From Bradyrhizobium pachyrhizi (GTDB lineage: Bacteria > Pseudomonadota > Alphaproteobacteria > Rhizobiales > Xanthobacteraceae), in the NCBI RefSeq assembly GCF_001189245.1, contig NZ_LFIQ01000051.1, positions 68,090 to 132,089 of the forward strand: a stretch of DNA of 64,000 nt, given 5' to 3'. Made by a program: the position numbers and the translations under genes. Every line of letters starts with the position of its first letter. Within the stretch, counting starts at the first letter, position 1. Below, one piece after another: positions 45,061 through 53,952 of the stretch. The notes under the pieces are model-generated. The model was given only the letters and a program-made list of their open reading frames with translations. It did no database searches and was not told the origin of the DNA.

Positions 45061-45089
45061 GGAATAGAACATATAGCGAACATTGTCAA
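45061..45089 (-). promoter_or_regulatory. SOS-box promoter A (LexA-type operator)
   Basis: On the minus strand: -35 TTGACA (45089-45084), 17-bp spacer, -10 TATTCC (45066-45061). The spacer holds GTTC-N7-GTTC (45081-45067). This direct repeat is the established LexA box of alphaproteobacteria. It lies 25 bp upstream of the secreted protein gene at 45036. Confidence 0.72.
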
Positions 45090-45118
45090 GGTTGACGAGC
45101 CTACCGCGGTCGTGCGCT

Positions 45119-46318
45119 TCACCGCCTGGCGCCTCTTCGCGCATGATAAAGCGCTACCGCATCCTTGATATCGCCAGTGTTCGAAAGCCTTGCATTGAGC
45201 GCTCGAAGATCCACGTTCTCGCGCTCGCCACGCGATGCCGCGGCGCCCGGTCGCTGCACCGGCGGAAGCGGTCTGGTGGTGACGGCATCCTTCGCCTTCA
45301 TCATCAGGCGATATTTTCCCGCGTCGTACATCATCCGCTGAAAGGTGGCGTTGCGCATCAGCGGCTCGGTGTTGAGCAAATACGTCAACTCGGAAGCCTC
45401 GAGTCCACTCGCCTTGGCCGATGCGATGATCTCCTGCATCACGGCGCGCTGGGTTTCGACGGGCTCTCCCTTCAACATCGCATCAAACAGCGCGTCCTCT
45501 GATTTCGCGTGAGCGCGAAAGGAGTGATACGCGGCTTCAGCCTGTCGTTGGCTCTCTTGTTGATGTTGTGCAAGAAGCTGGTCCGTTGCCGCGATCGCGC
45601 TCTGAACGCGCGCAAATTTGGCCGGCTCGTGTCGCGACATCTGCTCGAGGACGCCAGGCAAGTTCTCGAGCGGAACGCCGACGAGCTCGGGAAATTGATT
45701 GACGAAGCTCGCCTGCGCGATCTGCGTGGCGCCGGTAAGGGCATCAAGATAGCCCTGGCGGACTTTGTGCGTTTCTGCGATCTCCTCATCGATCGCCTGA
45801 CGCACCTGCGGATGCTCCAGCGCTCTCGCCAGAGCAGGATCGATCCCTTCGTTGAAGTTGGCGCCCGTTTCGGCATCTTGCGTCCTCACGTCGCCGTTGC
45901 TTCGCCCGGCTTCCGCGACACCGGTTTCAGGCAGGTCGAAGCCGTAGAACTCGGCCGCCTCCGGGTCGCTTGCGAGCGCCTCCATGCGCAGTGCGTCGAC
46001 CCGCTCGGCTAATCGTTCGGCGTCTTCGCCGTCGGCGATCAGTTTCTCGGCCGCCACGGCAGCCGCATAATCACGGCTGGCGCGCCGTAAGGTTACCGCT
46101 TCATTCGCCGCAGCGGGCTTCCCCTCCGCGTCCCGATACTGCCGGACAACCACGTCCTCAGACTGTTCCGAGATCTTCTCTGCGGCCTCGCGAAGCGATG
46201 CATTGTCGCTGCCGATCGGCTCCTCTTCGTCCGCTCTGCGATCTGGCATCGGCTTGTAGCCTGCCACTGCCAAATCATGGGCAGCGCCCGTAAGATCGTT
46301 GCTGGGTTCATCGGCCAT
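45119..46318 (-). CDS. Phage helical structural or internal virion protein
   Basis: A 399-residue, strongly helical, Ala/Glu/Arg-rich protein (YAAAVAAEKLIADGEDAERL, QVRQAIDEEIAETHKVRQGY, LLAQHQQESQRQAEAAYHSF). The composition and place are those of a scaffold, ejection or internal virion protein. ATG 46318 has GAGG upstream; it overlaps the preceding gene by 11 bp. Family not recognised. Confidence 0.72.
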   Translation of the reverse strand: MADEPSNDLTGAAHDLAVAGYKPMPDRRADEEEPIGSDNASLREAAEKISEQSEDVVVRQYRDAEGKPAAANEAVTLRRASRDYAAAVAAEKLIADGEDAERLAERVDALRMEALASDPEAAEFYGFDLPETGVAEAGRSNGDVRTQDAETGANFNEGIDPALARALEHPQVRQAIDEEIAETHKVRQGYLDALTGATQIAQASFVNQFPELVGVPLENLPGVLEQMSRHEPAKFARVQSAIAATDQLLAQHQQESQRQAEAAYHSFRAHAKSEDALFDAMLKGEPVETQRAVMQEIIASAKASGLEASELTYLLNTEPLMRNATFQRMMYDAGKYRLMMKAKDAVTTRPLPPVQRPGAAASRGERENVDLRALNARLSNTGDIKDAVALYHARRGARR

Positions 46319-46880
46319 TGTTCAGACCTCTCCTCCGCAGGTAAGCGCCAGGGCTTCGACCGGGTGCCCCCCCAAGTGTTGGCTCCTCTTGATTGTCGGG
46401 AAACGCAGGGGCGGTTCGACCAGTCTGCTCGACCGAACGCTGGCCGGAGTTAAATCCCGTCAAGCCGTTGGCGAGAGCCGCGAATGGGTTGCCTAGCGGG
46501 GTATGAGCCCAACTCTGAAAGCCGGCATTCAATCGATCACCGAATGTAGGGACGGCGACCGGCGCGGAAGGTTCCGCGCGGCCGAACTGCGGCATCCAGT
46601 AATCTCCAATACGCATGTTGAGCGTCTGCCCATCGTCGCGCGGCCAGCTCGACGGCGTTTGAGGCACCCCAGCTGCACTCGGTCCATCTGGCGGCGTTGT
46701 GTCGCGGTTGCTTGCCGGTAGATCCGAACTCCCGGCGCCGGGGACTGCCGGGAAAGGCGAGCCCTGCGCGGACTGGTCGAAACTCAACTGCGGCTGCAGG
46801 GAGACCAGCCGACCATACAATCCTCCAGCCGGATCGAAAAGCCTCGGATCAAACCTCAAATAGTCGTCAAGCAATCCCAT
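46308..46880 (-). CDS. Phage protein, Pro/Gly-rich, unknown
   Basis: A 190-residue protein of low complexity with a conserved-looking core (FGDRLNAGFQSWAHTPLGNP, then FAALANGLTGFNSG). MGLLDDYLRFDPRLFDPAGG at the start resembles short virion-associated peptides. Coupled to both neighbours by overlaps (1 bp upstream, 11 bp downstream). Probably structural. Confidence 0.63.
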   Translation of the reverse strand: MGLLDDYLRFDPRLFDPAGGLYGRLVSLQPQLSFDQSAQGSPFPAVPGAGSSDLPASNRDTTPPDGPSAAGVPQTPSSWPRDDGQTLNMRIGDYWMPQFGRAEPSAPVAVPTFGDRLNAGFQSWAHTPLGNPFAALANGLTGFNSGQRSVEQTGRTAPAFPDNQEEPTLGGAPGRSPGAYLRRRGLNNGR

Positions 46881-47950
46881 CAGCGCACCTCGCCGAGCTT
46901 GCGAGAGGTTTCCGTCGCGGCGTGATAGTCGACGGCCTTGTAGCCATTGATGTCCAGGACGGCATGCGGCGCGGTCCGTTCCACATCCTGCGCCATCAGG
47001 CCGATGTGGTAGGCAGGCGCTCCCTTGTAACGAAAACCATAGACGGGCGTCCCATCGAACAGCGCGCCAACGGCGGCAACGTCTTCCTTCAGCCGCATGT
47101 CGGACGGCAAGAATTTGAACAGGCTGCCGATGCCGTTAGCAATCGCCCCGAACTGCTGCGCACCGGACATCTGCTGGGTGGTGTTCGTCGTCCCATTGCT
47201 CTGCTGGCCGAGTTGCGCGATCGGCACACCGATCTGTGCGAGCAGGCTCAACGCTTGCACCGGAATGCCGCGGCGCTGCGCCTCCTCGGCCAGCGTTGCG
47301 TTGGCGCCGTAGTTCCGGGCATCGAGCGCGGATTGCGAGGCCGTGACGCCCTGCCCCTGGTTGGTGAGATAGTTCTGCTGCATACCGCTCAGCGTATTCG
47401 CAGTGGTGTTGCCGGCTCCGTAGAGCGCGTTCGCCGCATTAAACTGGTTGGCGACATCCTGGTTGTACTGTGCCGCGATCACGGGCGCCTCGGCCGCAGC
47501 GACCCCGCGCCCATAAGCCATCTGGTTGGCTCCGCTGAGGTCACGGCCGGCCGCGGCGAACTGCGAATTGATGCTGTTGCCGACATCGCTCTGGATTTGT
47601 GCCAGTTGCGCTGTCAGTGCCGGATTGTTTCCGATCATGCTGCCGTTAGCATAGGGCGTGAGCTGCCGCTGCAACGTGCCAAGATTATCCTGCACATTTC
47701 CGGCCTGCGCATTCGCGCCGCCGCCGTCCAGCAGCGAGTTGGCATAGCCACCAATTTGACCGGCATAGGGATTGCCCTGCGCGGCGTTGCTCTGAAGGAT
47801 GGTCAATGCACCGGTCTCTGCTGATGTGAGTCCGGTGTTGTTCAACCGGGAACCAAGCTGACTGAGGATGCCCTGCAACATCGGCTGGGCGGCCGTCCAT
47901 GGAGCGGTCTGGGACTGCTGCGTTTGGGTCGATGAAGATTGTCCACCCAT
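46880..47950 (-). CDS. Phage tail protein with C-terminal S74 intramolecular chaperone
   Basis: A 356-residue Gln/Asn/Ala-rich fibre-like protein (GNPYAGQIGGYANSLLDGGG, NQGQGVTASQSALDARNYGA). The C-terminal 80 residues are a Peptidase S74 autoprocessing chaperone: SDMRLKEDVAAVGALFDGTP, VYGFRYKGAPAYHIGLMAQD and DINGYKAVDYHAA. The Ser of SDMRLKED is the usual cleavage site. The ATG at 47950 has CCAGGAGA upstream. It likely forms a trimeric tail fibre or spike. Confidence 0.86.
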   Translation of the reverse strand: MGGQSSSTQTQQSQTAPWTAAQPMLQGILSQLGSRLNNTGLTSAETGALTILQSNAAQGNPYAGQIGGYANSLLDGGGANAQAGNVQDNLGTLQRQLTPYANGSMIGNNPALTAQLAQIQSDVGNSINSQFAAAGRDLSGANQMAYGRGVAAAEAPVIAAQYNQDVANQFNAANALYGAGNTTANTLSGMQQNYLTNQGQGVTASQSALDARNYGANATLAEEAQRRGIPVQALSLLAQIGVPIAQLGQQSNGTTNTTQQMSGAQQFGAIANGIGSLFKFLPSDMRLKEDVAAVGALFDGTPVYGFRYKGAPAYHIGLMAQDVERTAPHAVLDINGYKAVDYHAATETSRKLGEVR

Positions 47951-48137
47951 CAATTTCTCCTGGTATCAATGATTGTGTTCACTGCGTGAGCGCGCAGCGC
48001 AGCGCGCTACGCAACGACGGCGACGGTGAGATCAAACGACAAACCAGCTTCGCTCTCGATCCATCTGGGCACGCCGAGAAATCCGGGATTATTTGTGCCG
48101 CGCGAAGCCGCCCTTTCTTGCACGACATCGTAAGGCA

Positions 48138-48434
48138 TCAGAGAAGGCCACCCGCACGCTCGTCTGGCATCATCTGCACCGACGAAGCTGCCGAGTTGTC
48201 TAGAATCTCAGGCTGAAGAGGGTATCTGGGCCGTCGGGGAGAAGGAGCTGGCGCCGGTGGCATCCACGGATCGATCCACCAGGGAAATCCTGGCTTCTGC
48301 GGCACCGGCTCGTTGATGTCATGAAATTTGTCGCGAATGCGCGACCAAGACTCCTGTGGACTCGCTCCGTCGATTCCGAAATTTGCCACCCGGTAGAGAT
48401 CGTCCCCGAACCGCGCCGTCATGAATTGCTCCAT
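48138..48434 (-). CDS. Small phage protein, unknown
   Basis: A 98-residue protein; N-terminal DDLYRVANFGIDGASPQESW is followed by a Pro/Trp-rich region (FPWWIDPWMPPAPAPSPRRP). ATG 48434 was taken as start. It lies between the S74 fibre gene and a moron, with gaps of 187 and 146 bp. Unrecognised. Confidence 0.48.
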   Translation of the reverse strand: MEQFMTARFGDDLYRVANFGIDGASPQESWSRIRDKFHDINEPVPQKPGFPWWIDPWMPPAPAPSPRRPRYPLQPEILDNSAASSVQMMPDERAGGLL

Positions 48435-48580
48435 GAACAAATCGAGACAGAAACTTGCGATACTGTCGCCACATGCGATGCTGACGTGGCAAGGCGCGGG
48501 GGCGCGTCATGGACGTGCCCCGCATTCTCATCAACCGGAGTTCGATCCTGGCGGATCGCGCTATTTGAGGGATGGACTAG

Positions 48581-49456
48581 TTAGGGATCGTAGATCACCG
48601 ACTGCGACAGACCGAGTCGGGCCAAGGTAGCGTCTATCTCGTCCTGACTACGCGGATATGCTTCATAGATCAGCCTCGTCTTCAGGCGCACGGAATACCG
48701 TGGATTCCACGTCCAAAAAAGATCTGCTGGAGGCGCTCCGGTCTGGTCAAATTTCCGCTTCAGGATTCTTCTGATGGTCGTGCTTTCAGGTGGCTCCTTG
48801 AACCCGGCCGGAAAGCCCCTTGAATGATAGAACTCGGCCTTGCGATCGGCGAACGCCTGGTGTTGGGCATCGGCAGAAGAAGCACATGGGTATGTGCCAA
48901 AATGTTGCGCGTCGGAGTCGGACGTTTCCACGAATCGCAAACAATCCTTGCTCAACAACCCAGTCTTGAGATTGGTCCATGCAACAATCGCGTCTCTCGG
49001 TACGAACGCTTCTGCGGAAGCGAAAAGGAGATAGTTGGCGCAAGCCGCGAAGCAGTAGTCGTGGACGATGACGACCGCTTCCTTGCTCCTAAGCATGTCG
49101 GCAAGCATGATCGTCGCAGAGATTTCACCGCCAAATCCTTTGACGACTGCATATCCGTCCTGCTGAAGGCTCCTCGCAACTGCGAGCTCTTGCTGCGAAA
49201 ATATCCAATCGTGGACACATAGGACCCTCTTGTCGTCCCGAAGCGTCAACGGGCTGGTTGCCTTTGGCTGAAGCACCGGCGAGTCCACCTTGCCCCCTCG
49301 GCAGAATGCGAGCACGTCCGAATAGCTTTCCGCCCCTGGCATTTGGGCACGCGAAGCTTCCGCACCCGGAAATACCCAAAGGAATGCAGCAAACGCTAGA
49401 TTTACTCCACGGAAGCCAAACACCCTTACCTGCACTTCGGTGAGTTGAGGGATCAC
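48581..49456 (-). CDS. Secreted moron protein B, ClpP/crotonase-fold-like
   Basis: A 291-residue protein with an N-terminal hydrophobic leader (VNLAFAAFLWVFPGAEA). The middle (YAVVKGFGGEISATIMLADM, EAVVIVHDYCFAACANYLLF, AFVPRDAIVAWTNLKTG) resembles the periplasmic ClpP-like family, in which a GxCxSAC stretch carries the Ser nucleophile. Here it reads DYCFAACAN, so the Ser seems replaced by Ala and activity is doubtful. Start is GTG 49456 or a later GTG; promoter B puts the transcript start very near it. One of three SOS-promoter cargo genes. Confidence 0.68.
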   Translation of the reverse strand: MIPQLTEVQVRVFGFRGVNLAFAAFLWVFPGAEASRAQMPGAESYSDVLAFCRGGKVDSPVLQPKATSPLTLRDDKRVLCVHDWIFSQQELAVARSLQQDGYAVVKGFGGEISATIMLADMLRSKEAVVIVHDYCFAACANYLLFASAEAFVPRDAIVAWTNLKTGLLSKDCLRFVETSDSDAQHFGTYPCASSADAQHQAFADRKAEFYHSRGFPAGFKEPPESTTIRRILKRKFDQTGAPPADLFWTWNPRYSVRLKTRLIYEAYPRSQDEIDATLARLGLSQSVIYDP

Positions 49457-49465
49457 ACAACATCA

Positions 49466-49495
49466 ACCATAGAACATATGGTGAACAATCGTCAA
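49466..49495 (-). promoter_or_regulatory. SOS-box promoter B (LexA-type operator)
   Basis: On the minus strand: -35 TTGACG (49495-49490), 18-bp spacer, -10 TATGGT (49471-49466), with GTTC-N7-GTTC at 49486-49472 in the spacer. It is nearly the same as promoter A. The -35 overlaps the stop of the upstream phage gene. It is placed directly before the ClpP-like secreted protein gene. Confidence 0.72.
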
Positions 49496-49926
49496 CCCAC
49501 CCGCGAGACAGCAATTTCCTTATCCATGATGATATGCTTCGCACGATACCCGTCGAGCACGCGCAGCCAGCCCTTACGACCGTAGATCCTGACGCGCGCG
49601 CAGCCTTCGTCTCTCGCATAAGATTCGATCCCATCGAGCAGCGGCAGCCAGCGCTTCATGCCGGTGCCGCCGCACGCGGTGATGACGCAAACCTTGCCGA
49701 TCTCGGAATTGATCAGGACCGTGGTAGCTGCCGCCTGAATCGACCGGCCGTTCCAGGCGAGCCACAGGAGACTAAGGCCGGAAAGGATGTCCGCTTCAAT
49801 GTCTTCGAATGCGCTCAGAGCGGTTCGGATACATGCTTCTCTCAGCAGCAAACTTGCATGTGGCCAAATCTCGTGGACCTGCACAGGGTCGACACAAACG
49901 AGCGACGAGGACGCGAGAGCGGACAT
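49492..49926 (-). CDS. GNAT-fold phage protein
   Basis: A 144-residue protein. A central strand and loop (GKVCVITACGGTGMKRWLPL) and the end CARVRIYGRKGWLRVLDGYR match small GNAT-like proteins found among podovirus virion genes. The acetyl-CoA loop GGTGMK is a variant. Translation may start instead at ATG 49965. The stop overlaps promoter B. Its function in the virion is unknown. Confidence 0.64.
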   Translation of the reverse strand: MSALASSSLVCVDPVQVHEIWPHASLLLREACIRTALSAFEDIEADILSGLSLLWLAWNGRSIQAAATTVLINSEIGKVCVITACGGTGMKRWLPLLDGIESYARDEGCARVRIYGRKGWLRVLDGYRAKHIIMDKEIAVSRVG

Positions 49927-50022
49927 AGATTGACTTCGCTTATGGACGGAGTAGGCACAAGCCATCTGGCAAATGCACGCACTGCGCCTCGTCGAAATTG
50001 CATGAAGCGGTCGAGTGGAAAG

Positions 50023-50958
50023 TTATCTACCTTTCGACTTCTTGCGAAACATTGCGTTGTTGCGCTTCCGCCTCTCCTCATAACTCAGGCCCGGGTCAAG
50101 GGGCGTTCCTCCACATATCGCCCGCACTCTGGTCTTTTCGCAATCTTCAGCGGAAAACAGCGCATTACGCTTCTTGGATTGGCCATAGAGGAACGGGTTT
50201 CTCTTTGCCGCTCCGCTATTGTATGCATCCTCACATTCCTTGCGGGCATCTGACCACTCCTTTGCACAATCGGCATCATTTCCACCACCGTCAGCGGAGG
50301 CGTTCGGATCAGGATCCTGGTTGTCCGCCGGCGCCAAGGGCGGAGAGTCGATCTTCGGAGGCTGCTTCCGTCCCGCTCCCATCATGTCGACACGCTCAAG
50401 TTGCCTGACATTGGGATCAGATCGACTTAGCGCGCCTTGTCCTTCCGGATTCGGCGTCGCTCTAGGTCCTATATTGGGAATCGGTTGAGTCCTATCCTCA
50501 TCGCCGGAGATAGATCGCCGGAGATGGTCCGCTCCCAGCATCAGAGCAACCAAACCTCCTAGTGGACCTCGCGGCCGAAACGGTGGCTGGTCTCTAGGAA
50601 GTCCGGACGGTGGCTCTACTGGACGTCGATCAGCATCTGGAAAGTCGCGCGGAAGTACAGTCGAGCCGGCGCCATCAATTGGTCGCTCAGCGTTCCGATT
50701 AGCGTCGGCTCCTTCAAGCGTGTGGGCTTGCTGCATTACTCGAGCAAACAGCGCTCCATAGCGTAGAACATCAAGGATCGACATCGTTGCCAACTGTGAG
50801 GCATCCGTGATGGGCCTGGGCGCCAGAATTTTTTCGAACGACGGCATCCGGAATTGCGGAACCTGACTGGGATCACTGGGATTTCCGGAGGGCGGCAAAG
50901 GTGGAAAGGGGAGCCCCTTTCCAAACGCGCCGGGGCCAACCCTAAATGGAGGAGCCAT
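50023..50958 (-). CDS. Phage protein, Pro-rich with Cys-containing C-terminus, unknown
   Basis: A 311-residue protein. Most is Pro/Arg-rich and likely disordered (GLPFPPLPPSGNPSDPSQVP, RPVEPPSGLPRDQPPFRPRG). The C-terminal 90 residues are a compact charged domain with four cysteines (DADCAKEWSDARKECEDAYN, DCEKTRVRAICGG), similar in layout to toxin-associated lipid-free tails. Could be a structural protein or an effector. ATG 50958 has AAGGA upstream. Confidence 0.58.
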   Translation of the reverse strand: MAPPFRVGPGAFGKGLPFPPLPPSGNPSDPSQVPQFRMPSFEKILAPRPITDASQLATMSILDVLRYGALFARVMQQAHTLEGADANRNAERPIDGAGSTVLPRDFPDADRRPVEPPSGLPRDQPPFRPRGPLGGLVALMLGADHLRRSISGDEDRTQPIPNIGPRATPNPEGQGALSRSDPNVRQLERVDMMGAGRKQPPKIDSPPLAPADNQDPDPNASADGGGNDADCAKEWSDARKECEDAYNSGAAKRNPFLYGQSKKRNALFSAEDCEKTRVRAICGGTPLDPGLSYEERRKRNNAMFRKKSKGR

Positions 50959-51084
50959 TGATTAAATCCTTCGCTGAAATGACGCACGACACTGCGTCGC
51001 GCGTAGATGGATCGCTCAAGGTGAGAGTGGGTAGATTGCCTATGGGGGCGTACCGACGCGCTAATGCGACCTACGTTGTCGGTA

Positions 51085-51399
51085 TTAGCCAAGCACTGCG
51101 TATAGGAACGTCCGTGCTGGCGTCGCTGAATTGACATGTGTGATCGTGAACGATCCATTCGTCACGGCGCTGACGTAGAGCGTGCCATTGCCAAGCTCCG
51201 TCGCGGCATTTGCCGAAGCTGGCGTCAGGATCGGCGTCGAACCCGTCGCGGCGTTCGGTGTCGAGACGATCGTCGTCGACGCACCCGTCGCGAGCGTTAC
51301 CGACCCGACCGCGTTCGAGCGGCCGGCGGCGAGGCCCTGGATGGCGAGCACGATTTTCTTCAGGTCGGTCTCGACGATGCCTGGAACGTACGCCGTCAT
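51085..51399 (-). CDS. Small phage structural protein, Ala/Thr-rich
   Basis: A 104-residue beta-rich protein (NAVGSVTLATGASTTIVSTP, GNGTLYVSAVTNGSFTITHV) like short fibre or decoration proteins. Its ATG overlaps the stabilisation-type gene by ATGA. No signal peptide. The sequence between 50959 and 51084 shows no gene. Confidence 0.68.
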   Translation of the reverse strand: MTAYVPGIVETDLKKIVLAIQGLAAGRSNAVGSVTLATGASTTIVSTPNAATGSTPILTPASANAATELGNGTLYVSAVTNGSFTITHVNSATPARTFLYAVLG

Positions 51400-52871
51400 A
51401 GCGCGCCGCTCGCGATGACATCCGGCACGACGCCGGCACAGAAGGTCCATTGGGTTGCAGCGGGGATCCGCACCTTGAACCGCGAGTAGCGCGTGTCCTG
51501 CATCATGTCGCAGCGTCCGGTTCTGGCATTCACGAGCACCTCAGTGCCCGGGACTGCGGTCGCTGAAGGCGTATCGCGGGTAGAGACGGAGCCGTACAGC
51601 GTGGAGGCGTCGGTAATCGGCCTGAAGCCGCGTATCGTGATCCGGTTTTCGTCGGTCCCCTGCTCCGCGCTTTCCAGCGTCGCTTCCAGGTTCTGGCCGC
51701 GAAAGAAGCCGAGCACATGCGCATTGCTGAACTGCGCGATTTCAGGCTGCACCGCCGTGGCATAGGCATCGAGGCTCAATGTCATCGCGTCGATCGAGGA
51801 CGAGATGGTGTCGAGGTTTTCCAGCGTCAGACCGGTCTGCGAGACACCCAGCAGATATTCTCCGGTCATCGAGACAGGAAAGAAGCGATCAAGCAGAAAG
51901 TCGTAGCCGAGCAGCTTGTCGTAGCTATTTCCGACGGCGCCAGAGACCGATTTGTAGGCCCAGTACACGCGGGTACTGCGCGGATCAGCCGCGCCCACGA
52001 AGAGCTGCAGATTGCCCTTGTCGAGATCCGCCAGGAACGTGCGATCGACCTTCTCGCGGCCGATCTGCTCCGGTACGCCGCCCGGTTCGATCTTGTGAAA
52101 GCCCTGGCCTGCGTAGAAGAAGATGCGCTCACCGGCCCGGATGATCGAATACGGCGCGTAAAGACCCTTGTCCTGCGTAATACGATCGATCTGGAACACG
52201 ATCGGCGAACCCGGAACATAGGACATCCGCCGGATCGCCTGATCCTGAAAGATGATGCCAGCCTCGCCGCCGGCGACGCCGCGAACAATGCCGCCGTCGG
52301 GAAAATCCTGGAAGTCGGACGACTTGATGCCGCTGATCCAGCTGTCGGCCGCGTTGAAATTGTTCAGCCCCGACCACTGAATCCGGTAAGGGTTCGAGAG
52401 CAATCCGGACAGCACCAGGAACCGGCCGACGACCCCGATATAGGCCGCCTGCGGCGGCGAGCCGAGCGCATTGCCGAACGTCGACGCCGACGACAAGTCA
52501 AACATCTGCAGCGCTGTGTTCGCCTGCGTGGCGAAGACGAAATTTCCGGTTTGCGCGAACTGCCACTGCGCGTTGGCGCTCAGCGCGCTGTATGTTCCGC
52601 CTCCTGACGACACATCCGTCCAGGTGAAATCAGTGTTGTTGAGCTTGTAAAGCTTATTGCTGGTTCCTGCGAATGTGACCACCGTGCCATCGGACTTCAG
52701 CGCGTAGAAGGCTCCCCTGCACGCGGCTGGTAACGGTGCCGCGTAAGCTGACAGGCTCGGAAATGGTCCGTAGCCGTCACCACGTGGAATCACGTTGAGG
52801 ATGTTTCGCGTCGCCTGACCTTCATAGTCGCTGACATCGGGGCGATACTCGCCAGTGGCAAGCAAGGGCAT
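51396..52871 (-). CDS. Phage stabilisation-type protein (P22 gp10-like hub)
   Basis: A 491-residue beta-propeller-like protein: YEGQATRNILNVIPRGDGYG, LSAYAAPLPAACRGAFYALK, then NPYRIQWSGLNNFNAADSWI and GGEAGIIFQDQAIRRMSYVP. This repeat pattern is shared with podovirus tail hub/DNA-stabilisation proteins that close the portal after packaging. Directly coupled to the small downstream gene. The start ATG 52871 has GGAG upstream. Confidence 0.77.
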   Translation of the reverse strand: MPLLATGEYRPDVSDYEGQATRNILNVIPRGDGYGPFPSLSAYAAPLPAACRGAFYALKSDGTVVTFAGTSNKLYKLNNTDFTWTDVSSGGGTYSALSANAQWQFAQTGNFVFATQANTALQMFDLSSASTFGNALGSPPQAAYIGVVGRFLVLSGLLSNPYRIQWSGLNNFNAADSWISGIKSSDFQDFPDGGIVRGVAGGEAGIIFQDQAIRRMSYVPGSPIVFQIDRITQDKGLYAPYSIIRAGERIFFYAGQGFHKIEPGGVPEQIGREKVDRTFLADLDKGNLQLFVGAADPRSTRVYWAYKSVSGAVGNSYDKLLGYDFLLDRFFPVSMTGEYLLGVSQTGLTLENLDTISSSIDAMTLSLDAYATAVQPEIAQFSNAHVLGFFRGQNLEATLESAEQGTDENRITIRGFRPITDASTLYGSVSTRDTPSATAVPGTEVLVNARTGRCDMMQDTRYSRFKVRIPAATQWTFCAGVVPDVIASGAL

Positions 52872-52962
52872 CGTTCAATCGTCTCCAGAATATTGGACGG
52901 CAGGCTTTGCGAATCGCGTGACCGGCGACGTCAGGCGTCCGGCGCTTCGTGCAGGGGCGGCG

Positions 52963-53601
52963 CTAGTGCACAACCGGCTCCGGAATTTCTTGCTCGGAAT
53001 CAGCAATCCAGGCACCCGCCGGAGCAATTTGGGGCGTCCACGCCGTGACCGTTGGAACGTCCGTGATCCAGGCAGGCGAAACCGTCGCGCTCGTCACCCA
53101 CTCAGGAGACGGCACTGTTTCACCAGCCCAGCTGCTCGCGATAGGTTGGGCCGGCCACCAATTCACGTAGTCTCGGCCCGTCGCCGCGGCGCTGCCGGTC
53201 ACCTGATACGCGATCGTTCCCGCATTCAGTGCAACCGCCCCAACCACTCCGTTACAGACAACAACGTAGCCGCCCACGATGACGCTGAGCGTCATGGCCG
53301 TCCTCACGGAATTTCCAGCGAGGACGTAGTTCGTCGCGCCCAATACGAGACCAATAGGGAACAGCGCGACGGCACCGCTCACATTGTAGCTTCTCGAGCT
53401 TACATTCAGCTTTGAAGTAAAGGCCAAGGCATTGGCGGCTAGCGCGTAGCTTGCCGGAGCCGCCGTTTCGCGAAGACCGAGGATCGTCCCGTTTCCCTCC
53501 AGGACGTACGATGCTGATCCACTGACCAGAACATTCGATCCGCTTACCCTCGTCTGCCCCAGAGCGAGGCGGCCGATTGCATCGAACCCGAGTAGCGACA
53601 T
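52963..53601 (-). CDS. Phage fibre-like protein with 20-residue repeats
   Basis: A 212-residue protein. Residues 32-131 consist of five tandem degenerate repeats of exactly 20 residues, each starting with Tyr (YVLEGN, YALAAN, YNVSGA, YVLAGN, YVVVCN) and a sixth start YQVTGS. The repeats alternate hydrophobic and small residues, so a beta-solenoid or fibre shaft is likely. The C-terminal 60 residues are Trp/Pro-rich (VNWWPAQPIASSWAGE, PSPEWVTSATVSPAWITDVP). Its role is probably adhesive or structural. Confidence 0.66.
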   Translation of the reverse strand: MSLLGFDAIGRLALGQTRVSGSNVLVSGSASYVLEGNGTILGLRETAAPASYALAANALAFTSKLNVSSRSYNVSGAVALFPIGLVLGATNYVLAGNSVRTAMTLSVIVGGYVVVCNGVVGAVALNAGTIAYQVTGSAAATGRDYVNWWPAQPIASSWAGETVPSPEWVTSATVSPAWITDVPTVTAWTPQIAPAGAWIADSEQEIPEPVVH

Positions 53602-53604
53602 TTG

Positions 53605-53952
53605 CTAAACCGCCTCCGCTAGTTGGAAAAGCACGACGCCGCACAGCACCTCGATGATGAATCTCATCATGTTGTAAAAAGCTCCGTACCGAGGACCGAG
53701 CCCGGACAGCTGGCGCCCCACTGCCGATGCCAGTCTGCCGACGACGCTGACCGCCCGACCGGTGATGACATCGGCCCGCGTGCTCGCGACCAGGCTGTCC
53801 GCAAGCTTTTCTGCCGACCAACGATCGAGTGAGAGCCTGTATTTGCAGCGAGGGTGACGGTTGAAATCCCGTCCTGGCTTAGCTGCCCAAGGCCAGCCAT
53901 CTCGGCGCATCAAAGCCACGCATAGCGCGTGCAATGGTTCCGGGTGGCGCAT
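53605..53952 (-). CDS. Phage protein, unknown
   Basis: A 115-residue protein, Arg-rich at the N-terminus (RDFNRHPRCKYRLSLDRWSA), with a C-terminal hydrophobic segment (FIIEVLCGVVLFQLAEAV) that may be a membrane anchor. Its ATG overlaps the upstream TAA by one base. No family recognised. Confidence 0.55.
   Translation of the reverse strand: MRHPEPLHALCVALMRRDGWPWAAKPGRDFNRHPRCKYRLSLDRWSAEKLADSLVASTRADVITGRAVSVVGRLASAVGRQLSGLGPRYGAFYNMMRFIIEVLCGVVLFQLAEAV

Noticed and set aside
47987..48006. GC-rich inverted repeat AGCGCGC / GCGCGCT
   Set aside because: No T-run on either side and short; not enough to call a terminator or operator.
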